In this document: positions 1-7,153 of the stretch, one piece after another
How positions within the stretch are numbered: the first letter of the stretch is position 1
How the letters are laid out: each line of letters opens with the position of its first letter
NCBI RefSeq assembly: GCF_018599185.1
Contig: NZ_JAHFVL010000005.1
Span: forward strand, 1-21,073
Source of the DNA: Rhodanobacter sp. LX-99
GTDB taxonomy: Bacteria; Pseudomonadota; Gammaproteobacteria; Xanthomonadales; Rhodanobacteraceae
Direction of reading: 5' to 3'
Length of the DNA: 21,073 nt
Made by a program: the position numbers and the translations under genes
The notes under the pieces: model-generated
Database searches by the model: none
What the model was told of the DNA's origin: nothing
Seen by the model: the letters and a program-made list of their open reading frames with translations, nothing else

Positions 1-334
1 GCAGCTCGGCGCGCAGGCGGGCGTGGTTCTCGATGATGCCGTTGTGCACGATGGCCACGCGGCCGGCGATGTGCGGGTGCGCGTTCGCCTCGTTCGGCAC
101 GCCGTGCGTGGCCCAGCGGGTATGCGCGATGCCGGTGCCGCCGGGCAGCGGGTCGGCCAGGTACAGCGCCTCCATCTCGCGCACCTTGCCCTTGGCGCGC
201 ACGCGGCGGACCTGGCCGCCGTCCAGCACGGCCAGGCCGGCCGAGTCGTAGCCGCGGTATTCCAGCGCCTTCAGGCCGGCGATCAGCAGCGGCGCGACAT
301 CCCGCTGGGCGACGGCAGCAACGATTCCACACAT
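1..334 (-). CDS. glmS: Glutamine--fructose-6-phosphate aminotransferase, N-terminal part (cut by window edge)
   Basis: Makes glucosamine-6-phosphate from fructose-6-phosphate and glutamine, the first step to UDP-GlcNAc for peptidoglycan and LPS. Only the first 111 codons are present; the 3' end lies outside the window. The protein opens MCGIVAAV, so Cys2 becomes the N-terminal nucleophile of the class II glutaminase domain after Met removal. The family signatures [17 protein letters not shown] and HNGIIENH follow in the usual order. The start at 334 is fixed by the required Met-Cys and by an upstream AAGGGAAG ribosome-binding stretch. It follows the cystathionine beta-synthase gene on the same strand after 112 bases. 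No glmS ribozyme is expected in this lineage and none is evident in the short leader. Confidence 0.95.
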   Translation of the reverse strand, partial: MCGIVAAVAQRDVAPLLIAGLKALEYRGYDSAGLAVLDGGQVRRVRAKGKVREMEALYLADPLPGGTGIAHTRWATHGVPNEANAHPHIAGRVAIVHNGIIENHARLRAEL

Positions 335-361
335 CGACAGAACTTCCCTTGATGGATGCGA

Positions 362-432
362 AGCCCCGGCTCCGCACGAACGGCCATTTTGACGGGGCTG
401 CATGAATTTTTGCTGCGCCGGAACGGCGCAGC
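362..432 (-). other. Two inverted repeats between the CBS gene and glmS
   Basis: GCTGCGCCG (412-420) and CGGCGCAGC (424-432) form a perfect 9-bp stem with a 3-base loop just after the CBS stop codon. A weaker AGCCCCG/CGGGGCT pair spans 362-399. Read in the direction of transcription, the 9-bp stem is followed by AAAAA and not by a T-run, so it is not a canonical intrinsic terminator. It may be a processing or partial termination structure between the two co-directional genes. Confidence 0.4.
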
Positions 433-446
433 GGCGGGCAAACCGC

Positions 447-1817
447 TCAGTCCACCTTGCGGCGCAGCCAGTTGAGCAGGTCGATGCGGGTGATCAGGCC
501 GAGGAAGTCGTCGCCGTCGACCACGATCGCGACGTGGCCGCGCTCGAATACCGGCAGCAGCGATTCGACCGGCGAACGCACGTCGAGCTTCTGCAGATTG
601 GTCATCATCGCGGTCGACACCGGGTCGCGGAAGCGCGCGCCGTCGACGTGCACGTGGATCAGCACGTCGGACTCGTCGACGATGCCGACCAGTTTGCGCC
701 CGTCCATCACCGGCAGCTGCGACACGTCGTACAGCTTCATGCGGTTGTACGCGGTGATCAGCAGTTCGTTCGGGCCGACCACCACGGTGTCGCGCTGGGC
801 GAACGGGCGCAGCAGCAGGTCGCGCAGGTCGCCGTGCTGCTCGCGCTCGATGAAGCCGTTGTCGAGCATCCAGTAGTCGTTGTACAGCTTGGACAGGTAC
901 TTGTTGCCGGTGTCGCAGACCAGGGTCACCACGCGCTTCGGCGCGGTCTGTTCGCGGCAGTAGCGCAGCGCCGCGGCGACCAGGGTGCCGGTGGACGAGC
1001 CGCCCAGGATGCCTTCCTTCGCCAGCAGTTCGCGCGCGGTGAGGAAGCTTTCCTTGTCGGAGATCGCGTAGGCCTTCTTCACCCGGGTGAAGTCGCTGAT
1101 GCTTGGCAGGAAATCCTCGCCGATGCCTTCGACCATCCAGCTGGCGGACTTGGTCGAGAGCGTGCCCTCGTTGATGTACTGCGCGAGGATCGAGCCGACC
1201 GGGTCGGCCAGTACCAGTTCGGTCTGCGGGGAGTGTTCGGCGAAGAACTTCGACAGGCCGCTCAGCGTGCCGGACGAGCCGCAGCCGACCACGACCGCGT
1301 CGACCTGCCCGTCCATCTGTTCGAGGATTTCCGGCCCGGTGGTGGCGATGTGCGCGGCCGGGTTGTCGGGGTTGCCGAACTGGTTGATGAAGTAGGCGCC
1401 GGGCGTTTCGCGCGCGATCCGCTCGGCCATGTCCTGGTAGTACTCGGGGTGGCCCTTGGCCACGTCGGAGCGGGTCAGCACGACCTCGGCGCCCATCGCC
1501 TTGAGGTTGAAGATCTTCTCGCGGCTCATCTTGTCCGGCACCACCAGGATCAGGCGGTAGCCTTTCTGCTGCGCGACCAGGGCCAGGCCCAGGCCGGTGT
1601 TGCCGGCGGTCCCTTCGACCAGGATGTCGCCAGGGCGGATGCGGCCGTCCTTCTCTGCGCCTTCGATCATCGACAGGCCGATGCGGTCCTTGATCGAACC
1701 GCCGGGGTTGGCGCTCTCGAGCTTGAGGAACAGCCCGCACGGCCCGGTATCCAGGCGCTGCGCGCGCACCATCGGGGTACGTCCGATCAGTTCGAGGACA
1801 CTCTGGTGGACCGTCAT
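447..1817 (-). CDS. Cystathionine beta-synthase with C-terminal CBS domains
   Basis: PLP-dependent beta-replacement enzyme, most likely condensing serine (or an activated serine) with homocysteine to cystathionine in cytoplasmic sulfur amino acid metabolism. 456 residues. The fold-type II catalytic domain covers about 1-330: the PLP lysine is K43 in NPGGSIKDR, a GTAGNTG substrate loop follows, and the phosphate-binding loop reads [10 protein letters not shown]. The last 120 residues hold two CBS domains (about 340-392 and 398-455), which usually bind adenosyl ligands. The start MTVHQS at 1817 matches the family N-terminus. The reading frame stays open to 2009, but that extension is low-complexity and crosses a hairpin and a likely -10 box. 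No metB neighbour is visible. A cysteine synthase activity cannot be excluded from sequence alone. Confidence 0.88.
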   Translation of the reverse strand: MTVHQSVLELIGRTPMVRAQRLDTGPCGLFLKLESANPGGSIKDRIGLSMIEGAEKDGRIRPGDILVEGTAGNTGLGLALVAQQKGYRLILVVPDKMSREKIFNLKAMGAEVVLTRSDVAKGHPEYYQDMAERIARETPGAYFINQFGNPDNPAAHIATTGPEILEQMDGQVDAVVVGCGSSGTLSGLSKFFAEHSPQTELVLADPVGSILAQYINEGTLSTKSASWMVEGIGEDFLPSISDFTRVKKAYAISDKESFLTARELLAKEGILGGSSTGTLVAAALRYCREQTAPKRVVTLVCDTGNKYLSKLYNDYWMLDNGFIEREQHGDLRDLLLRPFAQRDTVVVGPNELLITAYNRMKLYDVSQLPVMDGRKLVGIVDESDVLIHVHVDGARFRDPVSTAMMTNLQKLDVRSPVESLLPVFERGHVAIVVDGDDFLGLITRIDLLNWLRRKVD

Positions 1818-1873
1818 GGGGGCTCCGTCGCTTCGGGAGCAGCTTCGGGCGATACCGCCGCTGCAGGATCGCC

Positions 1874-1879
1874 ATGATA
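1874..1879 (-). promoter_or_regulatory. Candidate -10 box for the CBS gene
   Basis: On the minus strand this reads TATCAT, 57 bases upstream of the chosen ATG at 1817, in an otherwise GC-rich stretch. No good -35 hexamer sits 16-18 bases upstream. The position supports the 1817 start over the longer 2009 frame. Confidence 0.4.
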
Positions 1880-1911
1880 ACCGGTCGGCCCGGCCGGTCG
1901 CCGCAAACGCG

Positions 1912-1958
1912 GCGGCCCCGGCGCCCTTCCCGATACGCAGGGAAAGGCCCGGGGCCGC
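1912..1958 (-). terminator. Strong GC-rich hairpin after the DUF465 gene
   Basis: The arms 1912-1931 and 1940-1958 pair over about 19 bases with one bulged base (1922) and one G-U pair, around an 8-base loop. It lies 20 bases past the DUF465 stop and upstream of the CBS gene -10 candidate. It lacks a long T-run, so its role as the terminator of the DUF465 transcript is inferred from stability and position. Confidence 0.5.
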
Positions 1959-1978
1959 GTTCACGTGAAACAGCGGTA

Positions 1979-2206
1979 TCAGTGGATCAGATGCGCCCGA
2001 TCCGTCCACATGCGCTCGAGTCGCGCCTTGGCCAGCAATTTCTCCTTCTTCATGCTGGCGAGAGTGACGTCGTCGATGGGCAGTACGCCGATATCGGCGT
2101 CGTGCACCTTGCTGTCGAGTTCCCGGTGGTGCTGGTAGAGCCGCCGGAATTCGGCATCGGCCTTCATCAATGCCTCGACATCGTCACGCTGCTGGTTTTC
2201 AAACAT
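1979..2206 (-). CDS. Small YdcH/DUF465-family protein
   Basis: 75-residue predicted alpha-helical, highly charged protein starting MFENQQRDDVEALMKADAEF. The spacing of the motifs EFRRLYQHHRELD and LKKEKLLAKARL-like (here MKKEKLLAKARLERM) matches the DUF465 family, which includes E. coli YdcH. No biochemical function is established for that family as far as I know. Many longer in-frame starts exist up to 2416, but the ATG at 2206 has a strong GAGGAGG ribosome-binding site 8 bases upstream and gives the normal family length of 70-80 residues. It is monocistronic: a strong hairpin lies downstream and a 353-base gene-free leader region upstream. Confidence 0.8.
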   Translation of the reverse strand: MFENQQRDDVEALMKADAEFRRLYQHHRELDSKVHDADIGVLPIDDVTLASMKKEKLLAKARLERMWTDRAHLIH

Positions 2207-2464
2207 GATCCGACCTCCTCGCGAGTTGACGTGCGGATGCGACAGGAAGCATCCGCAGACGTTGAATGCATGCACGCACCCACGACCCGCGCCGGCATAC
2301 CGGGAAGCGGGTGACTCATGGAAACATGGGATAAGCGCATGATTCGGGTCAGTGGCCCACGCGGCCTGGATGCCTCGTGGGACTTCGACCCTACTCCCCC
2401 GGCCAGGGGGCTGCAAGCCTTTCGAGAACCCTTCGCGAAACTTGGGAGGCTCTCGTGAAAAGGC

Positions 2465-2484
2465 TGTAAAAACAGTATTTTACA
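2465..2484. promoter_or_regulatory. AT-rich palindrome, possible operator
   Basis: Perfect inverted repeat TGTAAAA-N6-TTTTACA in GC-rich surroundings, with a TAAAAT -10-like hexamer on the minus strand (2477-2482). It resembles TyrR/PhhR boxes (TGTAAA-N6-TTTACA), but the TGTAAA/TTTACA half-sites are spaced by 8, not 6. The cognate regulator is unknown. The nearest gene read from here on the minus strand is the DUF465 gene, 260 bases away. Confidence 0.4.
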
Positions 2485-2513
2485 TTTGGCCACGGGTAGC
2501 CTGGACGAACCCG

Positions 2514-2554
2514 GCCCGAAAGGTCGGCAGGGCGCGCGAGGCGCCCTGTCGGGC
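2514..2554 (-). terminator. Probable terminator of the DUF4398 operon
   Basis: An inner stem CAGGGCGC (2528-2535)/GCGCCCTG (2541-2548) with a 5-base loop is extended by an outer GCCCGA (2514-2519)/TCGGGC (2549-2554) with an 8-base bulge on one side. It begins 5 bases after the stop codon of the coiled-coil gene. The T-run is weak. Confidence 0.5.
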
Positions 2555-2559
2555 GTGCC

Positions 2560-3201
2560 TCAGGGATGCTGTTTCGACGTGTCCGGGGTCGCCTTGGCGG
2601 GCTTGTCGGCGTCTTCCATCTGCGAACGCATCGCCTTGGCTGCCTGGGCGGCCAGCTCGGCCTGGCGACGGGCGGCCCTGGCCACCTTGCTCTGCGCCGC
2701 CGCCAGCTTTTTCGCGCGATCGGCTTCGGCACGCGCCTGCTCGGCGGCCTGCGAGTACTCCAGCCCCTGCGCCTGCAGCCGGGCAGACTCTTCCTGCGCC
2801 AGCTGGTATTGCAGGCGCTGGCGTTCCAGCTCGCGCCGCGCCAGTTCCGCATCGCGCCGGCTGTTCTCGAGCAGGATCTGGTCGTGCTCGCGATCGAGCT
2901 GGGTCAGCTTGATCTGGGCGTCCTGCAATTGCGCGGCGGTCTTGGCCAGGTCGACCCGGCGTTCGGCCAGGTACAGCGCATGCGGCCGCTCGCGCGAACT
3001 GGCCTGGGCCAGCCGGTTGATCGCGTCGCGGGCGCGCGCCTGTTCGGCCTGCGCGTAATTGCCCATGCCGGGATCGTTGGCAAGCTGGTTGAGGCTGCCG
3101 GTCAGGCGGCTGATGTCGATGTCGTCCTGCCGGGCGTGCGCCGTGCCGAAGCCGGCCAGTGCCAGCGCGATCGCGGCAAGAATGGCAGTGGAGCGCTTCA
3201 T
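2560..3201 (-). CDS. Secreted coiled-coil protein (DUF4398-operon partner)
   Basis: 213 residues. An N-terminal signal peptide (MKRSTAILAAIALALAGFGTAHA, cleavage after about residue 23) predicts export to the periplasm. The body from about residue 75 to 195 is Ala/Gln/Arg/Glu-rich with runs such as LARRELERQRLQYQLAQEE, consistent with a long alpha-helical coiled coil. It has no catalytic motif. Its ATG overlaps the stop of the upstream lipoprotein gene (ATGA at 3198-3201), so the two are translationally coupled and probably act together at the envelope. Similar pairs precede OmpA-like genes in relatives, but none is seen here. Function unknown. Confidence 0.75.
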   Translation of the reverse strand: MKRSTAILAAIALALAGFGTAHARQDDIDISRLTGSLNQLANDPGMGNYAQAEQARARDAINRLAQASSRERPHALYLAERRVDLAKTAAQLQDAQIKLTQLDREHDQILLENSRRDAELARRELERQRLQYQLAQEESARLQAQGLEYSQAAEQARAEADRAKKLAAAQSKVARAARRQAELAAQAAKAMRSQMEDADKPAKATPDTSKQHP

Positions 3202-3764
3202 GGCTGGCCTCCCTGGGCGTTCGCGGCAGGTTGCTGGACGGTGTCGGGCACGGTCTGGAAACCGTCGGCCGGCGGCGCGGACAGGACCGACGACGGCGGC
3301 GCCGGCATGTCCTCGGTCGGCGGTGCGCTGGACGAGGGTTGCGCCGGGGCCGTGTCCTGCGTCTGGGCGGCTGCCGCGGCCTGTTCGCCCTCCTGACGCA
3401 AGCGGGTGTTTTCCTGCACCTTGCTCTGGATCTGTGCGCGCGCCGCGCCCAGGCGGGCCTTGGCCTGGGCCAGTTCGGCATCGGCCCGCGACTCCTCGGC
3501 CAGGCTCGCCGCGTCGGCGTACTTGCGTTCGGCCATCGCCGTCTGCGCCTGCTGGAACTTGTCCTGCGCAAAGCCCAGGTCGACCGGCGCATAGTCCGCC
3601 GCGCCTGCATCGCGGGCCATCTGCAGCTGGTTCTGCGCCTGGTTCATCGAGTCATTCGGCGGGGGTACCGAGGCGCAGCCGGTCAGCGTCAGGGCCAGCA
3701 CCAGGATGGCCATGGCCGTGCGGATGCGGCGCGGGGATCCGGCCGGCGGGGAAAAGATGTACAT
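3198..3764 (-). CDS. DUF4398-type outer-membrane lipoprotein
   Basis: 188 residues. A basic n-region (PRRIRTA) and a hydrophobic stretch lead to the lipobox LTGC, with Cys30 as the lipidated residue; the following ASVPPP makes outer-membrane sorting likely. Residues about 35-125 are helical (NQAQNQLQMARDAGAADYAPVDLGFAQDKFQQAQTA in shortened form: the pattern A-x-A-x-Y-A-P-x-D-L-x-A of DUF4398). A Pro/Ala/Ser-rich, probably disordered tail follows. I chose the ATG at 3764 because AGGA lies 6 bases upstream. ATGs at 3776 and 3806 are also in frame, and an internal one at residue 18 would still leave a short signal. It is divergent from the pilus ATPase gene, sharing an 84-base intergenic region. 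Confidence 0.75.
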   Translation of the reverse strand: MYIFSPPAGSPRRIRTAMAILVLALTLTGCASVPPPNDSMNQAQNQLQMARDAGAADYAPVDLGFAQDKFQQAQTAMAERKYADAASLAEESRADAELAQAKARLGAARAQIQSKVQENTRLRQEGEQAAAAAQTQDTAPAQPSSSAPPTEDMPAPPSSVLSAPPADGFQTVPDTVQQPAANAQGGQP

Positions 3765-3848
3765 CACATTCCTCATGGTATGTCGCAGCGTATTGTGGGC
3801 GGGCATAATCCATCATTGCAACGCGCATTTCGCAAACAGGGGTCATTC

Positions 3849-4961
3849 GTGGACATCGGTTACTTCCTCAAGCTTATGGTAGACAAGGGCGCGTCGGACA
3901 TGTTCCTGTCCACCGGCGCCCCGGTGAATATCAAGGTCGAGGGCAAGTTGTATCCGTTGGGCAATACCGGCCTGCCCGGCGGCATGGTCAAGAAGATCGC
4001 CTATTCGTTGATGGACGAGGGCCAGGTTCCGCAGTTCGAACGCGACCTGGAGCTGAACATGGCGCTGGCAGTGAAGGAAGCCGGCCGTTTCCGCATCAAC
4101 GTGTTCAAGCAGCGCGGCGAAGTGGGCATGGTGATCCGCGCGATCAAGAGCGAGATCCCCAGCATCGACCAGCTGCAGCTGCCCGGCATCTTCCGCGACC
4201 TGATCATGGAGCCGCGCGGCCTGATCCTGGTGGTCGGCGCCACCGGTTCGGGCAAGTCGACCACGCTGGCGGCGATGATCGACCAGCGCAACACCAACTC
4301 GTCCGGGCACATTCTCACCATCGAGGACCCGATCGAGTACCTGCACCGGCACAAGAAGTCGATCGTCAACCAGCGCGAGGTGGGGCTGGACACGCACAGC
4401 TACCACGAGGCGCTGAAGAACGCGATGCGCGAGGCGCCAGACGTGATCATGATCGGCGAGATCCGCGATACCGACACGATGGAGGCGGCGATCTCGTTCT
4501 CCGAGACCGGCCACCTGTGCCTGGCCACGCTGCATTCCAACAACGCCGACCAGACGCTGGAACGCATCCTCAACTTCTTCCCCGAATCGGCGCACAAGAA
4601 CGTGCTGATGAACCTGGCGCTGAACCTGCGCGCGGTGATCAGCCAGCGCCTGGTGATCGGCAAGGACGGCCGCCGCATCCCGGCCGCCGAGGTGCTGCTG
4701 AACACCCCGCTGATCCGCGACATGATCCGCCGCGGCCAGATCCACGAGATCAAGGAAGCGATGGACCGCAGCCTGCAGGAAGGCATGCAGACCTTCGACC
4801 AGTCGCTGTACCGGCTGTACAAGGACGGCCGCGTGGAGCTGGAGGAAGCGCTCAACAAGTCCGACTCGCGCGACGGCCTGGCACTGAAGATTCGCCTCGC
4901 CGAAGGCGGCTCCAGCGACGAGGAGCTGGTCGGCAACGACCCGTACGGGATGGGGTTTTAA
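3849..4961 (+). CDS. pilU: PilT/PilU-family type IV pilus retraction ATPase
   Basis: Hexameric cytoplasmic ATPase that powers or assists type IV pilus retraction (twitching, DNA uptake). 370 residues from the GTG at 3849, which follows AGGGG by 7 bases. This start gives VDIGYFLKLMVDKGASD, the N-terminus usual for PilU-like proteins. Motifs: Walker A GATGSGKST (130-138), Asp box TIEDPIEY (158-165), Walker B DVIMIGEIRD (198-207), His box GHLCLATLHSN (221-231), then LNFFPESAHKNVLMNLALNL. The C-terminus runs past the PilT core, as in PilU. No pilT is adjacent, so this could be the PilU partner encoded apart, or a third PilT/PilU paralogue of the kind found in this order. The family is certain; the exact name is less so. 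Confidence 0.85.
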   Translation: MDIGYFLKLMVDKGASDMFLSTGAPVNIKVEGKLYPLGNTGLPGGMVKKIAYSLMDEGQVPQFERDLELNMALAVKEAGRFRINVFKQRGEVGMVIRAIKSEIPSIDQLQLPGIFRDLIMEPRGLILVVGATGSGKSTTLAAMIDQRNTNSSGHILTIEDPIEYLHRHKKSIVNQREVGLDTHSYHEALKNAMREAPDVIMIGEIRDTDTMEAAISFSETGHLCLATLHSNNADQTLERILNFFPESAHKNVLMNLALNLRAVISQRLVIGKDGRRIPAAEVLLNTPLIRDMIRRGQIHEIKEAMDRSLQEGMQTFDQSLYRLYKDGRVELEEALNKSDSRDGLALKIRLAEGGSSDEELVGNDPYGMGF

Positions 4962-4966
4962 AGGCC

Positions 4967-4987
4967 GGGATTCGGGATTGGGGATTC
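4967..4987 (+). repeat. Three GGGATT(C/G) heptamers, inverted relative to the array at 5063
   Basis: Units GGGATTC, GGGATTG and GGGATTC lie end to end, starting 5 bases after the pilU stop codon. They are the reverse complement of the GAATCCC units at 5063-5132. A transcript through both could fold into a long hairpin between the convergent pilU and maiA genes. Confidence 0.8.
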
Positions 4988-5062
4988 GTCAAACCGCCCC
5001 CATCCGCCTTCGGCACCTTCCCCCGCAAGCGGTGGAAGGGTGTCCTGGAGTTACGCTCTACC

Positions 5063-5132
5063 GAATCCCGAATCCCGAATCCCGAATCCCGAATCCCGAA
5101 TCCCGAATCCCGAATCCCGAATCCCGAATCCC
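5063..5132 (+). repeat. Tandem heptamer array, (GAATCCC) x 10
   Basis: Ten exact, uninterrupted copies of GAATCCC over 70 bases, ending 3 bases before the maiA stop codon (TGA read on the minus strand at 5138-5136). Because the unit is 7 bases, the array reads RIPNPES repeats in every plus frame and DSGFGIR repeats in every minus frame, with no stop in any of the six frames. Heptamers of this sequence are, from my recollection, scattered in intergenic regions of Xanthomonadaceae genomes. Copy number is expected to vary by replication slippage. Confidence 0.95.
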
Positions 5133-5135
5133 GGC

Positions 5136-5798
5136 TCAAGGAGCGTCCGGCTGCACTTCCGGTGCCGCGCGCTGGAACGCTTCCAGTTCGTTGCAGGACC
5201 GGTAGATGCGCGAGATGGTCGGGTAGTCGTCCATCGGCAGCTTGCAGCGCAGCGCGTTGTACACCTGCGGTATCAGGCAGGCATCGGCCATGCTCGGCGT
5301 TTCGCCGTGGCAATAACGGCCGGTCGCCACGTTGTCGCCCAGCATCACCTCGATGGCCTGGAAGCCCGCGCCGATCCAGTGCCGCGACCACTCCGCGCGC
5401 TGTTCTTCGCTGGCGCCGAACTGCGCCTCGAGCTGCTGCAGGACGCGCAGGTTGCCCAGCGGATGGATATCGCAGGTCACCGCCATCGCCAGCGCGCGCA
5501 CCTGGGCGCGCCCGCGCGCATCGACCGGCAGCAGGGCAGTCTCCAGTTCCGGGTGCATCTCGTCGAGGTATTCCATGATCGCCAGCGACTGGGTGATCAC
5601 CCGGTCGCCGTCGCACAGGCAAGGCACCAGCTCCTGGGGATTGAGCACGCGATAGTCCGGCGCATGCTGCTCGCCGCCGTCGCGCACCAGGTGCACCGGC
5701 CGCGTCTCGTAACTCAAGCCCTTCAGATTCAGCGCGATGCGCACGCGATACGCGGCACTGGAACGCCAGTAGCCGTAGAGCACCAACCCGTTAGCCAT
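5136..5798 (-). CDS. maiA: Zeta-class glutathione transferase / maleylacetoacetate isomerase
   Basis: Glutathione-dependent cis-trans isomerisation of maleylacetoacetate to fumarylacetoacetate in tyrosine degradation, or of maleylpyruvate. 220 residues, cytoplasmic. The N-terminal thioredoxin-like domain has the zeta-class SSAAYR motif (13-18, catalytic Ser and Arg), then NPQELVP (cis-Pro loop) and ITQSLAIMEYLDE. The all-helical C-terminal domain includes TPSMADACLIPQVYNA, the usual GST N-capping region. The start at 5798 has GGGGGGA upstream and matches the family N-terminus; the frame is open to 5933 but without family support. The usual partners hmgA and fahA are not next to it, so the substrate is inferred from the family. 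It is divergent from pgk and converges on pilU. Confidence 0.85.
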   Translation of the reverse strand: MANGLVLYGYWRSSAAYRVRIALNLKGLSYETRPVHLVRDGGEQHAPDYRVLNPQELVPCLCDGDRVITQSLAIMEYLDEMHPELETALLPVDARGRAQVRALAMAVTCDIHPLGNLRVLQQLEAQFGASEEQRAEWSRHWIGAGFQAIEVMLGDNVATGRYCHGETPSMADACLIPQVYNALRCKLPMDDYPTISRIYRSCNELEAFQRAAPEVQPDAP

Positions 5799-5821
5799 GA
5801 GCCATCCCCCCTGACGGACAA

Positions 5822-5837
5822 CCGCAGTTTGCCACAG
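5822..5837 (-). promoter_or_regulatory. 16-base promoter-like motif upstream of maiA
   Basis: On the minus strand this reads CTGTGGCAAACTGCGG, ending 23 bases before the maiA ATG. A 15/16 match lies at the same distance from the S1/P1 nuclease ATG (15761-15776). The TGTGG-CAAACT core could be an extended -10 element. Confidence 0.35.
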
Positions 5838-5887
5838 TGTGGACCGGGCACATGGCGCGCCGCAATGCGCACCCCGGCCCATGGCGT

Positions 5888-5916
5888 TTGCATCGGTACC
5901 CGGCGGACCGGACAAT
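5888..5916 (+). promoter_or_regulatory. Candidate sigma-70 promoter for pgk
   Basis: TTGCAT (-35, 5888-5893), a 17-base spacer and GACAAT (-10, 5911-5916). This would start transcription near 5923, leaving a leader of about 45 bases before the GTG start. Spacing is ideal; both hexamers are partial matches. Confidence 0.5.
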
Positions 5917-5968
5917 AAGCGGTTACCGCCCACCCGGGCCGTTCCCGACCCACTACCGGAGTTCCGCC

Positions 5969-7153
5969 GTGTCAGTCATCCGCATGAACGACCTCGATTT
6001 GCGCGACCAGCGCGTGCTGATCCGCGAAGACCTGAACGTGCCGATCGACGACCGCGGCCAGATCACCTCGACCCAGCGCCTCGACGCCGCCCTGCCCACG
6101 ATCCGGGCCGCCCGCGACGCCGGCGCGAAAGTGATGGTGATGTCGCATCTGGGCCGGCCGAAGGAAGGCCAGTTCGACGCCGAATCCTCGCTGGCGCCGG
6201 TGGCGTTGTGGCTGAGCAGCAAGCTGGACCAGCCGGTGCGGCTGGTGGCCGACTACCTGGTCAACGGCGTGGAGGTCGCCGCGGGCGAAGTGGTATTGCT
6301 GGAAAACTGCCGCATGAACGCCGGCGAAGGCAAGGACGACGACACGCTGGCGAAGAAATATGCCGCGCTGTGCGACATCTTCGTGATGGACGCGTTCGGC
6401 ACCGCGCACCGCGCCCAGGCCTCCACCCACGGCGCGATCAAGTACGCCCCGGTCGCCGCGGCCGGCCCGCTGCTGAGCGCCGAACTCGACGCCCTGGGCA
6501 AGGCGCTGGAGCACCCGGCGCATCCGCTGCTGGCGATCGTCGCCGGCTCCAAGGTGTCGACCAAGCTGACCCTGCTGGACAACCTGATCGGCAAGGTCGA
6601 CCAGCTGATCGTGGGCGGCGGCATCGCCAACACCTTCATCGCCGCGATGGGCCACTCGGTCGGCAATTCGCTGTACGAGCCGGATCTGATCGACGCCGCG
6701 AAGAAGGTGCTGGCCGACGCGAAACGCCGCGGCGCCGAAGTGCCGATGCCGGTCGACGTGGTGGTGGCGCCGGCGTTCTCCGCGCAAGCCCCGGCCACGG
6801 TGAAGCCGGTCGACCAGGTAAGCGAGGACGAGATGATCCTCGACATCGGTCCGCAGACCGCCGAACTCTATGCCGCGCTGATCGCCAAGGCCGGCACGGT
6901 GGTGTGGAACGGCCCGGTTGGGGTGTTCGAGTTCGACGCGTTCGGCAAGGGCACCGAGACGCTGGCGCGGGCGATCGCCGCGTCGAACGCTTTCTCGATC
7001 GCCGGCGGCGGCGACACCCTGGCCGCGGTCGACAAGTACGGCATCGCCGACCAGGTCTCCTACATCTCCACCGGCGGCGGCGCGTTCCTGGAATTCCTCG
7101 AAGGCAAGGAACTGCCGGCGGTCACCGCGTTGAAGGCGCGGGCCGCGAAGTAA
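5969..7153 (+). CDS. pgk: Phosphoglycerate kinase
   Basis: Reversible transfer of phosphate between 1,3-bisphosphoglycerate and ADP, the first ATP-forming step of lower glycolysis; cytoplasmic monomer. 394 residues, the normal bacterial length. Motifs: [11 protein letters not shown] substrate loop near the N-terminus, [39 protein letters not shown], and the nucleotide-binding SIAGGGDT (343-350). I chose the GTG at 5969 because [11 protein letters not shown] aligns with the MSIVRMTDLDL start I recall for Xanthomonas Pgk, and CCGGAG lies 7 bases upstream; an ATG 15 bases later is the alternative. It overlaps the next gene by one base (TAATG), so the two are co-transcribed. Confidence 0.96.
   Translation: MSVIRMNDLDLRDQRVLIREDLNVPIDDRGQITSTQRLDAALPTIRAARDAGAKVMVMSHLGRPKEGQFDAESSLAPVALWLSSKLDQPVRLVADYLVNGVEVAAGEVVLLENCRMNAGEGKDDDTLAKKYAALCDIFVMDAFGTAHRAQASTHGAIKYAPVAAAGPLLSAELDALGKALEHPAHPLLAIVAGSKVSTKLTLLDNLIGKVDQLIVGGGIANTFIAAMGHSVGNSLYEPDLIDAAKKVLADAKRRGAEVPMPVDVVVAPAFSAQAPATVKPVDQVSEDEMILDIGPQTAELYAALIAKAGTVVWNGPVGVFEFDAFGKGTETLARAIAASNAFSIAGGGDTLAAVDKYGIADQVSYISTGGGAFLEFLEGKELPAVTALKARAAK

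Larger units (their letters stand above)
2207..2559. other. Gene-free, hairpin-rich intergenic region
   Basis: I see no credible gene here. It holds a 9-bp perfect stem TGCGGATGC/GCATCCGCA (2232-2240 with 2249-2257, 8-base loop), a CCCACG/CGTGGG pair (2356-2381), a 12-bp stem with a 3-base bulge (2416-2427 with 2451-2465), an AT-rich palindrome (2465-2484), and the terminator-like hairpin of the next operon (2514-2554). It could be the long leader and promoter of the DUF465 gene, or it could encode a small RNA. The sequence alone does not decide. Confidence 0.5.

Noticed and set aside
335..446. glmS ribozyme
   Set aside because: The glmS ribozyme is a feature of Firmicutes; the leader here is short and shows none of its core.
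402..1877. Long open frames opposite and overlapping the CBS gene
   Set aside because: Shadow frames of a high-GC gene; rich in His/Asp/Arg/Val without motifs. The same applies to long frames opposite tkt, pyk, pilU, gapA and the aldolase gene.
1818..2009. In-frame N-terminal extension of the CBS gene to 2009
   Set aside because: The extra 64 residues are low-complexity, have no family match, and cross a strong hairpin and a TATCAT box; the MTVHQS start fits the family.
2465..2476. CTGTAAAAACAG-like LexA box
   Set aside because: The half-sites are spaced by 4, not 8, and the Xanthomonad LexA consensus differs. The longer TGTAAAA/TTTTACA palindrome explains it better.
2465..2484. TyrR/PhhR box
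   Set aside because: The TGTAAA and TTTACA halves are spaced by 8 instead of 6 and no aromatic amino acid gene is next to it.
5063..5132. CRISPR array or coding repeat protein
   Set aside because: The repeat is a 7-base pure tandem array without spacers; the RIPNPES peptide arises in every frame and has no gene context.
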